A DNA stretch of 64,000 nucleotides from Kingdonia uniflora. Lineage: Eukaryota > Streptophyta > Magnoliopsida > Ranunculales > Circaeasteraceae. The notes beneath the pieces were generated by a model. The model did not search any database. It worked only from the letters and a program-made list of their open reading frames with translations, and was not told the origin of the DNA. This document shows positions 1 to 11,169 of this stretch, in pieces. Every line of letters starts with the position of its first letter. Positions within the stretch are counted from its first letter, which is position 1. Location of the stretch: contig JACGCM010001594.1 in the NCBI GenBank assembly GCA_014058105.1, positions 1,691,841 through 1,755,840 of the forward strand, written 5' to 3'. The translations under genes were made by a program, and so were the position numbers.

Positions 1-206
1 CTCTCCCCGATCACTTGAGCCCTATGACAGCTCTTTCTCGAATCCCCAATGTCAGGTACTACCACGGCTAATGGGGCCTCTGTTGTAATATCTAACTCTT
101 CTACGTCGTTGCTCTCACCCACTTGAGCACGACCAGACACATTTGGTTTATTTACTTCGATCTCCTCATCTATCAGCCTCAGTCTCAAAGATTGATGGGT
201 ACGCAT
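1..206 (-). CDS. E0 large antisense protein, N-terminal part of exon (cut by window edge)
   Basis: Reading on the minus strand from the ATG at 206-204, an uninterrupted frame runs off the window, about 68 residues. It begins MRTHQSLRLRL and contains LIDEE, NVSGR, DVEELDI and EAPLAVV. Element B's antisense protein has LIDKE, NVSGR, DVEVLDI and KAPLSMV in the same order and spacing, so the two are homologous. Just upstream is a good intron acceptor (ttcttctatag at the intron end, position 213), followed by ggaata and the ATG, which supports the start. Function is unknown. The family resembles the plant 'putative gypsy-type transposon' proteins encoded antisense in Tat elements. The frame is open here, unlike in A, B and C. 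Confidence 0.6.
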   Translation of the reverse strand, partial: MRTHQSLRLRLIDEEIEVNKPNVSGRAQVGESNDVEELDITTEAPLAVVVPDIGDSRKSCHRAQVIGE

Positions 207-212
207 TATTCC

Positions 213-554
213 CTATAGAAGAAGAGGTACCCAATTAGATCGATATATTCGACTATCACGTTTCGATATTATATTTTGGTCTACCCTCTCCAACTCGCCT
301 AACCCATAGTCGAATGTTTGACTACAACCTCGGTCACCACCTCAATATGCCCAATTTTCTACTGAGTCGTACCTCCAGCTACTTGAGTATGGATATTGTT
401 GTAGTCAAACTGCCCCCTTCCTCAGCCAGACCCTTACCATTAAAAACCTGAACAACTCCTACCCTACAATACAACCAACATACCAAGACAGTAGAAGAAA
501 CTACAAAGCAGAACTATTAGATCACTTATTTACAAAGAAATTTAGAAGAAGTAC
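213..554 (-). other. Putative leader intron of the E0 antisense gene
   Basis: On the minus strand a donor (caagcag then gtacttc, first intron base at 554) and an acceptor (ttctatag, last base at 213) enclose 342 bp in front of the start codon. The TATA-like box lies about 150 bp upstream of the donor. In element B the distance from TATA box to leader-intron donor is also about 150 bp, and that intron likewise ends a few bases before the ATG. The call rests on splice-site consensus and this parallel only. Confidence 0.5.
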
Positions 555-703
555 CTGCTTGAATGATTCAGACAGCAATAACGACAGTTCTTTCTCTCTT
601 TTCTAACAAGCTCAATCTCAACAATGACGCATGTTTTCTCTCCTTCTCTCAGTTTTCTCTCTATGATTGATAACTTAGGGAATAGTAATTTGCTCCCTCG
701 CCC

Positions 704-712
704 CTTTTAATA
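704..712 (-). promoter_or_regulatory. TATA-like box for the E0 large antisense gene
   Basis: The minus strand reads tattaaaag followed by a G-rich tract (aaaagggg), like element B's tataaaagggg. It sits upstream of the putative leader intron and of the antisense start codon at 206. Confidence 0.45.
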
Positions 713-1253
713 CCACCTCAGACAAAGCTGCCTCAGTTTCCCCCCTCACCATCTTTACCACTCCTTCACTCCCCTTCATTTTTTGGCTGAGACATATATT
801 TACAATTTTACTCTCACCTACTCCCACGTGCGTACCACACGCCCCTCTTCACAAGATCTTTCACAAGCCTCTCAAACCTTCTGGCACCCTTCCCGAAGCT
901 GTCAACTCAAACCTACGTGTCACTTCTACCTTTTTCCCATAATCTGAGGAAACATTATGATGATCTGCAGGGCATTATGCCCTAGGAATTGTACCGCCTC
1001 TGACATGTCAGCTGTTATGGCTGTCAGGCTCTGCAGTCGAAGCCCATTTGCTTTCGACAATATAAGTTTTTAAACCTCTCCTGATCTCATTTACAAACCA
1101 TCATCTACATTCTACGTTGACCATTTGTCCATACATATTGCTATCATGCCTGCATTATTCAATTATTTGACTTTACCCCAGTTTCTTACCGTTTCTAATG
1201 CTCGTTCCTAAAAGTTTAACTTTTAACAAATTGCTATCGCGTCTACTATTCAA

Positions 1254-1547
1254 TTATTTGGCCATACATTGCAGGAAGAAGAACCGGTTGTTGATGAGTA
1301 GGTTCATCCATTGCAGCACCCTCCACCAGTGTGCATACAGCATCCTACCGATCAGCTTCTCTGGCTCTAACTTAATTAGATATGACATTACCCAGTCTAG
1401 ACTTTGGTTACCAAAGAACCTTTGCTTCAGCTCGCGGGTCTTCTCCTGTATGCAACATTCCCTTACCGCTATTCTCCTCTCGTACCTGGTATTAGGTGTG
1501 GTGTCTACGGTTCGATTACTCAGAGAATAAGATGCAGATAGTTTCAA
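1254..1547 (-). CDS. E0 short antisense ORF
   Basis: A 97-codon frame on the strand opposite to the element, between the large antisense gene and the 3' LTR. Its second half contains LYAHWWRVLQWM. The short antisense ORF of element B has LYDMPFSYWWGIVQMM in the same relative position, and both have a basic stretch followed by an RF or RFF about 30 residues earlier. I read them as homologues of an unknown family. The ATG at 1547 lies only 17 bp from the TATA box, probably upstream of the real transcription start, so the true start may be further in or may have decayed. Confidence 0.45.
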   Translation of the reverse strand: MKLSASYSLSNRTVDTTPNTRYERRIAVRECCIQEKTRELKQRFFGNQSLDWVMSYLIKLEPEKLIGRMLYAHWWRVLQWMNLLINNRFFFLQCMAK

Positions 1548-1563
1548 ACACTCTTAACACCCC

Positions 1564-1571
1564 TATTTATA
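1564..1571 (-). promoter_or_regulatory. TATA box for the E0 short antisense ORF
   Basis: The minus strand reads tataaatagggg, a strong plant TATA context, directly ahead of the short antisense frame. Element B has a TATA box 82 bp before its homologous ORF. Confidence 0.5.
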
Positions 1572-1738
1572 CTTGAATGCAGATGCATTTAATCCCTCTT
1601 TAATCACCACCCGTTTTAATTACCATCCTTAATTACTCTCCTCAGAATTGTAATAATCACTCAGTCACTTTCCAACTTCCCAAGCCCGACCATTTTTCTC
1701 AGTACGCACCCTCTACACCAATTTCTAAGACCCCTACT

Positions 1739-1751
1739 GAGAGGGGGCGAA
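1739..1751 (+). other. Polypurine tract of E0
   Basis: gagagggggcgaa lies directly before the TG of the LTR. Element B has gagagggggcaaa and element C has gagggggcga at the same place, so this is the second-strand primer site. It marks the following LTR as a 3' LTR of E0. Confidence 0.75.
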
Positions 1752-2043
1752 TGCAGTAGACTACCTACAGCCTTCTAGCTCTAATCGAACACTCGAAGGC
1801 TATATCGAAGCCTACCTAGTGATCCAAAGCTTAATAAAATGATACCTGTATCCGCAAAGTTTTCCGAGACTAATTGAACACTCGAAGGAACCATCAAAGC
1901 CAACCGTTGTAGTCAAAGATAGATGAGTAGCGCATGAACTCTCATCAGTACCAAAAATACTTTGACCATGGTCGTACATGGTCGAAAGAGAACACGTCAG
2001 ACAACCAGATCTTCAGAAGGAACAGAGAAACAAGCCGCTTGAC

Positions 2044-2172
2044 AACTACAGTGCCAGATCCAACAACTACAGTGTCAAATGCAGTAACTACAGTGTCAGA
2101 ACCAATAGCTACACTACAGTGTCAGAACCAATAGCTACATTGTTAGAACCAGTAGCTACAGTGTCAGAACTG
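2044..2172 (+). repeat. Minisatellite in the LTR U3 region
   Basis: Five to six imperfect copies of a unit of about 20-24 bp built around ctacagtgtcagaaccaatag, located about 75-200 bp upstream of the LTR TATA box. Repeats in this position in LTRs often act as enhancers. That role is inference here. Confidence 0.75.
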
Positions 2173-2247
2173 ACTCCGGGCATAAGTCAGTTGTAAGGAT
2201 ATGGATGTAACTGGACCCCTCATGGTGACTCAACCCTTGCTATATCC

Positions 2248-2255
2248 TATAAATA
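2248..2255 (+). promoter_or_regulatory. LTR promoter TATA box (E0/A)
   Basis: tataaataggagg, at the position matching the TATA box of the element B LTR, with similar flanks downstream. Transcription would start about 30 bp further on and define the R region. Confidence 0.7.
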
Positions 2256-2574
2256 GGAGGGATGAGGCACTATGAAGGGGTTAGAAAATATCTTCCACTA
2301 AGCCCTAGAAGATTACCTTTGAATACCCTATAATATTCAACTCCCCGACCCTTCAACTACCTCCGATTTATATCAGTTCTCTTAAAAATCATTGCTAGAG
2401 GTCGTGGAGCATCCCATTCTAGGATTCTACGCAACTGTGTTCTTATAGTAATATTGCCTATTATTATAATAGATACTTGCACAACCCTCTAAACAAAGAA
2501 AACCCAAAGGTGCAAGGGCTAGTTTCCCCTTTACGAAACTTGGCCCCTATACTAGCCTTTCCCCTTTATGATGG

Positions 2575-2713
2575 TTACAAGTTCCTAGTTACAAAATAGG
2601 ACTATTATTCCCTTAAAGCGCACTAAACTATGGAGGAAACATGATAGTCATTCGAACGAACCCATATTACAAGTTCTTAGTTACAAAATAGGATTATTAT
2701 TCCCTTAAAGCTT
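2575..2713 (+). repeat. Two direct copies of a 46-bp sequence
   Basis: ttacaagttcctagttac... at 2575 recurs at 2667 with few changes, ending in cccttaaagc both times. The copies are 92 bp apart. They lie in the leader between the LTR and gag of element A. Confidence 0.7.
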
Positions 2714-2749
2714 GAAGATCAGCGAATTCACGCCCAAGATCTTCAAGTT

Positions 2750-4085
2750 AAGAGAGGCGAAAGGAGAAAGGCCTTGGACCAACAAAGTTGGACACATAAG
2801 AATGAAATGAAGAATTTACAAAGAACTACAGATTGGCTTACTGGCCGACAAACGTCACCTCCACCGGTCCGAAGTGATCATCACTCCAGGGTAACTCAAA
2901 GAGAAAACCAGCCAAGGGAAGAACGAGTACAAACTTTTCGATCTTGATTAAGGAATTCAAACATGGTTTCTCAACATTTTGGACTAACATCCTCAGCATC
3001 GATAACTTCCAGAAGTCGACGTACACGTAATCAAACCCCACCACTACCAGCAAGATGACCTATCAGAGACTGATTGGGACCTGAAGGACAGGGAGTTTTT
3101 GTTCCACAAGTTGCAGCCGTACCAATTCCTCCGCCACAATTCATTACCTTGAACGACCCTAAACAATAGGATCTAAGCCATAGACTATGACATCCCAGGC
3201 CGAAGGTCTGCTCTTGATAGAATAGAAAAAAATCCCATCTCTTCTCATCTCAAAGTCATACCAATCCCGAAAAGTTTTCATATGCCAAAATTTATTCAGT
3301 ATGCAGGCCTTACTAACCCTCTCACCCACGCCCGACACTTCAAAGCCATAGTTGGATTATACTCCAAACTCGACCACATGCTATGCAAATTATTCAACAT
3401 GATTCTGAAAGAGAAACCTCTCAGATGGTTCCACACAATCCCCGAAGGCTCCATCATCGTATTCAAACAATTGCAGCGACTCTTCGAGTCGAATTATGCT
3501 CATGCTAAGGAGCGAGAGATAACTGTGGATTCCTTGTTCTTCTTTGAGCATGGAGTAAACGAAACCTTGGTGAGCTTTTACAAGCGATTCTTTCAAGAAA
3601 CACGGAAAATTGGGAATTAAGATCCCAAGATTATCATTCCAGCATTCACCTCAGCACTACACAACGACTCCAAAGTTAGAAAAGAATTTACCGTGCACGA
3701 GCCTAGAACGGTGGCTAAAATGATTGATGTTGTTAATAACTACATCGAATTAGAACGATCCAAAAAAGATAAGATGAAAAGTTCCTCTGTCATCCATTCT
3801 TGTGAATATTTTTAATTTCTACCCCAAAAATCAACCACTACTAAACCACTCAAGCCAGGCGGAAGAAGCACCGACAATACTAAAAGAAGAGATAGAAAGC
3901 AAGAATGATCCGTCCTGGTCTTACCTCCAATGGCAACCACACTTTCCGCTATCTTACCAATGATAAAAGGGAGGCAACTTATATCGAGAAGCATAGATAA
4001 TTCCAGATATACCCAATAAACCTCTATGTCAGTACCACAACGTGCATAGCCACGAGACTGACAACTGTTACTTTCTCATCTAGAT
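2750..4085 (+). pseudogene. gag: Element A gag
   Basis: The longest open piece (3282-3620) has the Tat-type capsid pattern: a conserved LYSKLDHMLCKLF block followed by LRWFHTIPEGSI and an F..LF..Y.H motif. The same blocks appear in element C (LYSNLNHILYRLF, LWWFHSLPE). Further on, around 4027-4068, another frame gives the zinc-knuckle-like motif CQYHNVHSHETDNC typical of this lineage. Several stops and frame changes separate the pieces. Gag would form the virus-like particle. The exact start is not recognisable. Confidence 0.75.
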
Positions 4086-4880
4086 TTTTCCTCACATTTT
4101 GCTAGTGGGGAGACTTCACAATTATGTACTCGATGTTCAAAAGTTCTTTGAAGAAGAAACTAAGAGAAAAGACGTCGAGCAAGTGCAAGCACAAAAGCAA
4201 GCTCACCATCTTTACATGATCGAAATTGAGAAAGGAAAGATGAGAAAATAAGACGATAAAATGACATCTTCTGATAAGTCAGCAAAACTTCTCCCCAGCT
4301 CCAGCAAATCAAAGCGTCCATACCATATTACATTCGATGACTGTGACACCAGCCATGTTAAGTACCCTCATGATGACTCTCCGGTCATTATGCTTAAAGT
4401 AGGACAAGACTACCTACACATGCTTCTCATTAATATATGAAGCGCAACAGATGTTCTGTTCAAAAGGGCAATTGACGTTCTGGGACTCAAAGACTCAGTG
4501 AAAGCTTTGACAACCACCATCACAGGCTTTAACAGTTCAAAAGAATCAGCTTCAAGAGAAATCACACAACCAGTTTAAACGGGATCAGAAACTACTTTTG
4601 TTAAATTTGTGTTCATCGATACTGAGTTTAAAATTTAAGAATTTTAGGGTGGAGTTGGTTACATTCGACCAGGCAGTACCTTCAACATATTATCTAGCTT
4701 TGCATTTTGTAACAGATCACAGAGTCTACAAAATCAAAGGCAGCCAAACAGTTGTACGTATGAGCGAGAATACCAACCCCAACTCTCACATGACAAAACT
4801 TCTAAAGGCATAACAATTACAGCAAGAAGCACAACTCACATTCGAGCAGCATGATACTGAGGTAGCAGATTCCATTAAAT
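4086..4880 (+). pseudogene. Element A aspartic protease region
   Basis: After gag the frame reads FDDCDTSHVKYPHDDSPVIM and then a block where the protease active site belongs. The intact copy in element D has MMIDTGSG there. Here the catalytic Asp-Thr-Gly is lost (LINI, stop, SATDVLF). Downstream the fold continues with a degenerate GLKDS...TGFNSS block. The protease would process Gag-Pol; this copy cannot. Confidence 0.6.
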
Positions 4881-5237
4881 TCGATGGGCCCAGGTGTAAG
4901 ACCTTCATCAGCTCCAAACTGTCATCTGATAAAAAAGAAAGCATAATTCAGCTCCTAAAGAAAAATGTCGACATTTTTACATCGTCTTTCCAAGAGATGT
5001 CCGACATCGATCCCTCGATCGTATGCTATAAGCTCAACCTCATTTCAGATAGCAAAGTACTTGTATTGAAGCGTTGTAATCTGGCTCCCCGCCTTCGCGA
5101 AGCTGTAAATGAAGAAATTGATAAACTCCTTCATGTAGGATTTATTCGAAAAGAAAAATATCCAAAATGGTTTTCTAACATAGTGATGGTCCCAAAGAAG
5201 AATGGGAAAATAAGAGTTTATGTTGATTTCATAGAAT
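4881..5237 (+). pseudogene. Element A reverse transcriptase, part 1 (interrupted by LINE)
   Basis: The frame from 4997 contains VNEEIDKLLHVGFIRKEKYPKW, VMVPKKNGKIRV and YVDF, the start of the Ty3/gypsy RT fingers and palm. It stops abruptly at the poly-T of the LINE. It resumes at 11170 with SNKF, then NFPLP and the ASSYNQVPL block. Joining across the duplicated target restores a continuous RT alignment, so the gene was split by insertion rather than deletion. Confidence 0.85.
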
Positions 5238-5339
5238 TTTTTTTTTTTTTACGCAAATTGGGTTTTTATTTAAATATACAAGATCAAAACAAGAGGGGGA
5301 CTTAAAGCCTGGCCTCCAAATATTATAAAAGGTTCAGTG

Positions 5340-8300
5340 TCTAATAGCTGCAACCCCTAATTTTTCAAGAAAGTAGGAGGCTCGTATTTCTCTAGGTAGT
5401 GCTGCAACAGACTAGAACACGCGGCTCTGTTGTGTACTTCCCAACTTGGAGAGACCGTCAGCGGATCCATTCCCTTCTCTCTACGTGTGAACCATGTTGA
5501 TTTGGAGCTCCTGGCTAAGTTGACAGATCATTTTCCATATGGCTTAAAACTTGTTGGGGCAGATGCCTATTTGTTTGTGCCAGTTCACTATAACTTCAGC
5601 AACCATTTTGACCACGAGTGGAAACCAGTTGTTTTCCTTACAGAATTTGAGGCCATGTAGTAGTCCATAAAGTTCAGCTTTCGTGTTCGTGCCAATTCCT
5701 AGCACCACGCTATAACCAAATTTCATCTCTCCTTGTGAGTTGCGTATGATACCTCCATCCCCAGAGAGGCCATTGCTGAAAGAAGATCCGTCAGTGTTCT
5801 ATTTAAATCACCCTGGTGGTGGTGCTTGCCATTTTACCAATATGCTTGCTTTACATTTTATTTGGAGCGTGTGTACTCGGAGAACTTGCAGCGATATTGT
5901 GTCCCCAAAGTTGCCGCTTTGGGTAACTTTAGTATTGACCATGATATCCTGAAGCCATCGATATGTTTTGGTGATAATCGCTTGAGCATTCATCGGCACG
6001 TCGTCGAATCGATGTTTACAACGTGCTTTCCATAATTTCCAGATTATGATAGCTGGAAGAACCCCTTTAATGATGCCCATTTGCGTTCTTTTGTTGGCTG
6101 CCAGTAACCATATCCCTTGTTGTGCTCAAAAACTTTCAACCGGTATGTTTCAAACCCCACAAGTGTGCGCGAAAAGCTACCAAACTTGTTGCGCTGTCTC
6201 TCCGTTTACGAGTAAGTTGTTCAGCGTTTCGTTGTTACCCGAGCGGCAACAGTTGCATCGAGAAACAAATGGGAGTTATTGTTGTATGAAATTGTCCACT
6301 GTGAGAACTTTCTTCCACGTTTTCCAGCTGAAGATCTAAATTTTGATGGGTATTATCTTGTACCGAATCCAATCCATACGACGTTGTGTATCCGTAGTCC
6401 CTCTCCAAAATTGCCAAGCAAACTTTACCATGAAGTTACCACTTTCAGAAGGGCCCCATAGCGGTGTATCGTTGCCCTCGCTGATGAAGAACTTGTTTGC
6501 GAGAGTGACCTTCAAGTCTGCCGGCAGTTCATGATATAGGCGCTGTCAATTCCAGTTTGCTCCATTGACAATTATTTCTTTTACCATGATATCTTGGTTG
6601 TAGTCTATGTTCAGCGCATCATCGTGGCTGCCCTCCCCTGTCCAGTCGTCCTTCCAGAAGTTGCAATTTCCTGAACCCAGGTTCCACACAGTGTTTGCGT
6701 GAACAATTTCAAACAGATTTCGAATGCTTGTCCACAAGGGAGAGGTGTTTGACTGAAGTCGAGAGAAGTCATTGTTGATGGTGTACTTTCTTTTCAAAAA
6801 TCTAAACCAGAAAGTATCGGCATGGAGTACATTCTAACATTTCCTGAGCTGTAAACTATGCTTGATATCATCGAGTTTTTGGATGCCAAGTCCGCCTTCC
6901 TCTTTCGGTAAACAAATGTCGTTCCATGAAGAAGTAGTACAAGCTAGAAGATGCCAAGTCCGTTTGTTTTTGCCTTTAAATTTTCCCCAGAAGAAGTTGG
7001 AGAACATGTTCTCCAGTTTTCGAAGGACTGATTTCAGAACAGTAATACAGGCTAGAAGATGTATTGGTATGGAGTTCAAAACGTAGTTTATCAGAATGAG
7101 TTTTCCGCCTTGTGATAGGAGCTTACCGTGCCATCCTTCAATTCTTTGTTGTACCTTAGTGAGTAGCTTCTCAAAGTGATAATTTCGAACTTTACCATAG
7201 CTGATGGGCGCTCCCAGATATAGCATAGGAAAGAGCCTGTGTTGGAATCCGCTAGTGGTGTGAATGATTTATTTCCGAGCGACAGTCGCATTGTGGTGCA
7301 CATAGATACCACTTTTCTCTTTGTTAAAAAATTGCCAGAGAATGCTTTATATCTGTCCATAAACTTCAGTATCCCCTTCAGTGAGGATTGGCTTCTATTT
7401 AGGAACACGAGAAAGTCATCTGCATACAGTAAATGTGTGATCGGAAGATAGCCCCGAGCTAATTTAAAGTACCCAATTTGGCCATCTATAAAGCATTTCG
7501 ATAATCCTTTGGAGAGTACTTCTTCTGCAATGATGAAAAGCAAAGGTGAGAGGGGGTCCCCTTGCCGAAGGCCTCTAGTAGATTTGAAAAACCCTTTGAA
7601 TACACCTTGTAGCACCACCGAAAACTAGGGTGTTTCAGCACAGTGAGAAATGAGATTTACGTATGAGTTGCTAAACCCAAATTTATCAAGAACCATCATG
7701 AGAAATTACCAGTCCAGTCGGTCATACGCCTTGGCCATGTCCACCTTTATCATAACGTTGTTTCCCCGTACCTTTTTATGTAAATCCCCTACCATTTCTT
7801 GGGGGAGAGTGATAGTGTTGTTGATGTCCTTTCCCTGTATATACGCTCCTTGATTGCCTGAGATCATCTTGTATAGGAGTGCACTCAATCTTGTAGCGAT
7901 GATTTGGGAGAAAATTTTATAGACCACAGAACATAAGCTGATCGGCCGGTAGCTCTCAACGTTGTAGGCGTCTCGACCTTTGGGATTAGTGTCAGGATGG
8001 TGGCAGTGTAGAATCTGGAAATAGGAGCTCCATTGGAAAATTCTTTGGCCGCTCCGTGTAAGTCATCCTTAATAATGTCCTAACATGTGGTAAAGAAACT
8101 GGTTGAAAAACCATCGCTGCCAGGAGCGCTGTCAACGGGTATACTGAAAGCACTAGTTTTTAACTCCTCCATAGTTGGCGGTGTCGTAATACAGTCGCTC
8201 TCTTCTTTCATGATAATCGTTGGGATGCAGTTCAGTAATTCCGGATTCGGTTGGGTTGGAAGTGCGTTTAGTACATCCTTATAGTAAGAGATAACTGCTT

Positions 8301-9581
8301 CATGGATCAGTCCAATATCTTGCGTGTGGGTGCCGTCTGGCATTGTGAAGTTCGAGAGAAAAGATTTTTTGCGGTTAATTTGAGTGACTGTGTGAAAGAA
8401 TTGGGTATTCGCATCTCCTGCTTAAATCCACTTTACCCATGACTGTTCCCTCCAAAAGATCTCCTCTTTATGTAATATATCAGTATGCTCTCTTTGCACG
8501 TTGCTAAGATTCGTACTAACCTGTTTGTCCCAACCACCTTGTAATAGGAAATCCAGCTCCGTAATTTTGTCTTCAAGCAATTTGATGTTCTGCATAACAT
8601 TTCCAAAAACTCTTCTATTCCATTCTCGCAAGGCCGCCTTGATCAGTTTCAGTTTGTAAGCAAAGGAGGAGAGGCAGTTTCCAAACACCTTCGATGGCCA
8701 TGTATCTTCAATGAGCTTCAGGAACGTGGTGTGAGTCGTCCACATTTTCAGAAATCTGAATTGTCTGGGGCCTTGATAAGCATTTCTCGTGAGTGTTAGG
8801 AGGAGTGGAGAGTGATCTGAACAAACCCGTGTGAGGTGGTTGATCTTGTGTACCGGAACCCAGTCATGAACACAGCATTGACGAGTATTCTATCCAATCT
8901 TGCCCACTGTCGAGAACTGCCCTGATGATTGTTGCACCAAGTGTATCCTGAACCCAAGAAACCAGTATCCATTAACCCTACAGCTTGTATCATATCTTCA
9001 AATTCTATAACCTCTCTGTGGCGTGTTCTTCGACCACCTAGTCTCTCAGTTTCATATCGGATAGTGTTAAAATCACCCAGTACACACCAAGGCGTTGTAA
9101 TGTTTTGGGCGAGCAAGCAAATGTCATCCTACAGAGGTCGGCGTTCAGTACTTGTGCATTTAGCATAAACAATAGTTACTATGGCACTTCAGTCATTGTT
9201 TAGCGCCATCTTGCAGTGTATAAGTTGATTAGTAGCAGATATAAGCGTCACCTTATAATCTTGTTTCTAGAGTATTCAAATTTTACCATTCTGATCTTGA
9301 TTAGACATAAAAGAATTATACTTTATTCGGCTACAAATACTAGCAATATGTGAGACATCTAAAAAAGGTTCTAATAATACCACAATTGAAATTTTGTGTT
9401 GCTGTATGATTCTTTTGAGATGATTTATTGTCTTGGTGTTGCCAATTCCCCTGCAATTCCAAACGAGCAGCGGTCCGTCTACCATAGTTAATTTGGACAT
9501 TGTCGAGCACTCTTGCTCCTGGTGATCACGCTGAGAGGCATTCGCTGTGGCCTTGATCGCACTTTCTTGATCGGAGTCCAA
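5340..9581 (-). pseudogene. LINE ORF2: endonuclease, reverse transcriptase, RNase H
   Basis: In minus-strand order: an APE-type endonuclease (VWNCRGIGN, then LLEP with its catalytic Glu, GDFNTIRY near 9060, and SDHSP near 8810); RT (APGSDGF, the SYRPISL region, GAYIQGKDI, VDMAKAYDRLDW, RGLRQGDPLSPLLFII, and YADD at 7415-7426); a thumb with LGAPIS and GWHGKLLSQGGK; a zf-RVT region; and RNase H fragments at 5400-5740 with the NTKAELYGLLHGL block. The motif order is that of plant L1 elements with RNase H. At least six stops or frame changes break it. Retained YADD and RQGDPLSP show moderate decay. Confidence 0.9.
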
Positions 9582-10029
9582 TCCTTGCAGGTTCCCCCTT
9601 CCATATCCAAGTGAAAGATACGTTTAAACTCGGAGCCATACGCAGCTGTAAGTTCGTCGTCAGATACAAGGTTTTCCATCACATTCTTAAGTTTGGTTGC
9701 TGCTGAATCAGCTGCTGTAAGTTCCAACTCGGTATCATATGTTGTTACGAGTTCATCGACAGACGCAAGGATTTCCATATCCACATTCTTGGTGTTGGTT
9801 GCTGCTGTATCAGCTGTGTTTATCACCCTCGGGCTGTTCATTGTGTGTTGTTTGTCGATGTTTCCAGGAGGTGTACTTTCTCTATCCCAAGTATATTGTC
9901 ATTCGTCGCTGATGCCATTGTATGTTGTTGTGATGACCTTGTTCCCAACCGTTTTTCTTTGTTCGATAGCAGCTCGATGATGTTGTCCGTGGCACCCAAC
10001 TCAGGTGCGTCGCTATTTTGCTTGTTGTT

Positions 10030-11066
10030 TCAATCATTAACTGTTGGTTTGTTTCTCTTGTTGGTTCCATCTTTATCCGGCATTGCTCTTCCCATGGTTG
10101 TTTTGTTCTTTCGTAGTTCGTCTCTCCTGTCTAGTAGAACAATCGGCTTGAGCTTGGTGCAATTTGCTTTGTTGTGGACTTGCAGGCAGCATTGTATATA
10201 GTACATTGGAAGCCTTTCATAGATCACTAATTTTTCCATGATGTAAGATTTTTTGAGAGCAATTCCTACTTTCGTTGGTAGGTCTTTCGTAAGATTTACC
10301 TCTGCGCAAACCCTCGCAGTACTGGGTCTGCTTAGGCTTAATGTTATAGTGTCCGTGATAAGGTATTTGCCAATTAGACCAGCCATCTCCTTGACTATCC
10401 CATTGTTTTGTAGATGCAGCTTGAGACCTGGGAATTGAACCCATACTGGAGCAAAAGAGGAGTCTCTTTTGGGATCAAAATCGATCGTCTAGCGAGCCAA
10501 TTGAAGAAGAAACCCTTGATTTGTCTTGACTCTCTAGAGAGAGCTTTTGTGGCATCTATTTCAGATGTCATACGTACCATAATGTGCTTGAAATCGAGCA
10601 CTGCCACCTTAGGAACTTTGAGGAGACCCCAATTGGAATCGATGTTCTTTGTAATATCATCAAATTAAGGTTTTCCGACTGGAAAACTCATAATGATTGT
10701 TGTATTGAATGCAGATGCTGCTTTGGTCAGATCTGATGGTGAGAATGATATCATGGGCATCCCATCTTTCGATGAGATCTGAGTGTCGGGCTTAAACTCT
10801 TCAAGCGCCGGTTTAACCACTTTCGAGGCAACACTAACGAAGGAGGGTTTTGTGGTTGTATCCAAAACGATTTTGACTTGTGTATGGGATAGCAACGAAG
10901 GTGAGGCAGAAACAGCTGGCAGGGAGAGAGGCTGCACGGGGTTGATGGGAGGAGGGATAACAGCACCGCCCAAGGAGGAGCACGAAGCCATCGAAATGGG
11001 GATGGTAGAAAAGGGGGACGAGGAGCAAAGGAGAGAAACGAAATCAGCAAGGAGAAATAACCACAA
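10030..11066 (-). pseudogene. LINE ORF1 (nucleic-acid-binding protein)
   Basis: Three successive minus-strand pieces: a Ser/Pro-rich N-terminus (start around MASCSSLGG, near 10991), a middle part, and a C-terminal piece (10386-10030) with SLSRPSTARVCAEVNLTKDLP and YERLPMYYIQCC. These resemble the DUF4283/zinc-knuckle ORF1 proteins of plant L1 elements. The CCHC knuckle is partly eroded (CCLQVHNKANC). The pieces are in different frames. ORF1 would coat the LINE RNA. Confidence 0.8.
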
Positions 11067-11169
11067 ATGGAGAAGAAATAGAAGATGAAAAGAAAAGTCA
11101 AGAGAGAAACCCTAGGAAGGGGTTAGGGTTAAGGTTGCAAGAGGAGAGACGACTCTCATTACATAGAAT

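Larger units (their letters stand above)
1..1738 (+). mobile_element. E0: 3' internal end of a Tat-type Ty3/gypsy element
   Basis: No gag or pol is present. The stretch holds only the part of a gypsy element between pol and the 3' LTR, and ends in a polypurine tract directly before an LTR. On the minus strand it carries the same module as element B: the N-terminus of the large antisense protein (206 to 1), its leader intron, a TATA-like box near 704-712, and a short antisense ORF with its own TATA box (1564-1571). The element is cut by the window start. Lineage is inferred from the module and from LTR similarity to element B. Confidence 0.7.
1752..2551 (+). repeat. LTR of E0 (possibly also the 5' LTR of element A)
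   Basis: It begins tgcagtagactacc and probably ends tggcccctata, an eroded TG...CA pair. The part from the TATA box onward aligns by eye with element B's LTR: tataaatagg, ggggttagaaaa, agaggtcg, and a ctacgcaa/ctatgcaa block follow in the same order. A polypurine tract precedes it, so it is a 3' LTR of E0. Element A's gag lies downstream in the same orientation, so it could also serve as A's 5' LTR. No convincing primer-binding site follows (ctagcctttcccc). The right boundary is uncertain by tens of bases. Confidence 0.6.
5238..11161 (-). mobile_element. L1-type plant LINE inserted in element A
   Basis: A 5.9-kb non-LTR retrotransposon in antisense to element A. Its 3' end is the poly-T at 5238-5250 (a poly-A tail on the minus strand) with aataaa about 16 bases upstream. 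The 8-bp target duplication catagaat lies at 5230-5237 and 11162-11169. It has ORF1 with a zinc-knuckle remnant and ORF2 with endonuclease, RT, zf-RVT and RNase H parts. The length suggests a near full-length insertion rather than the usual 5' truncation. Confidence 0.93.
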
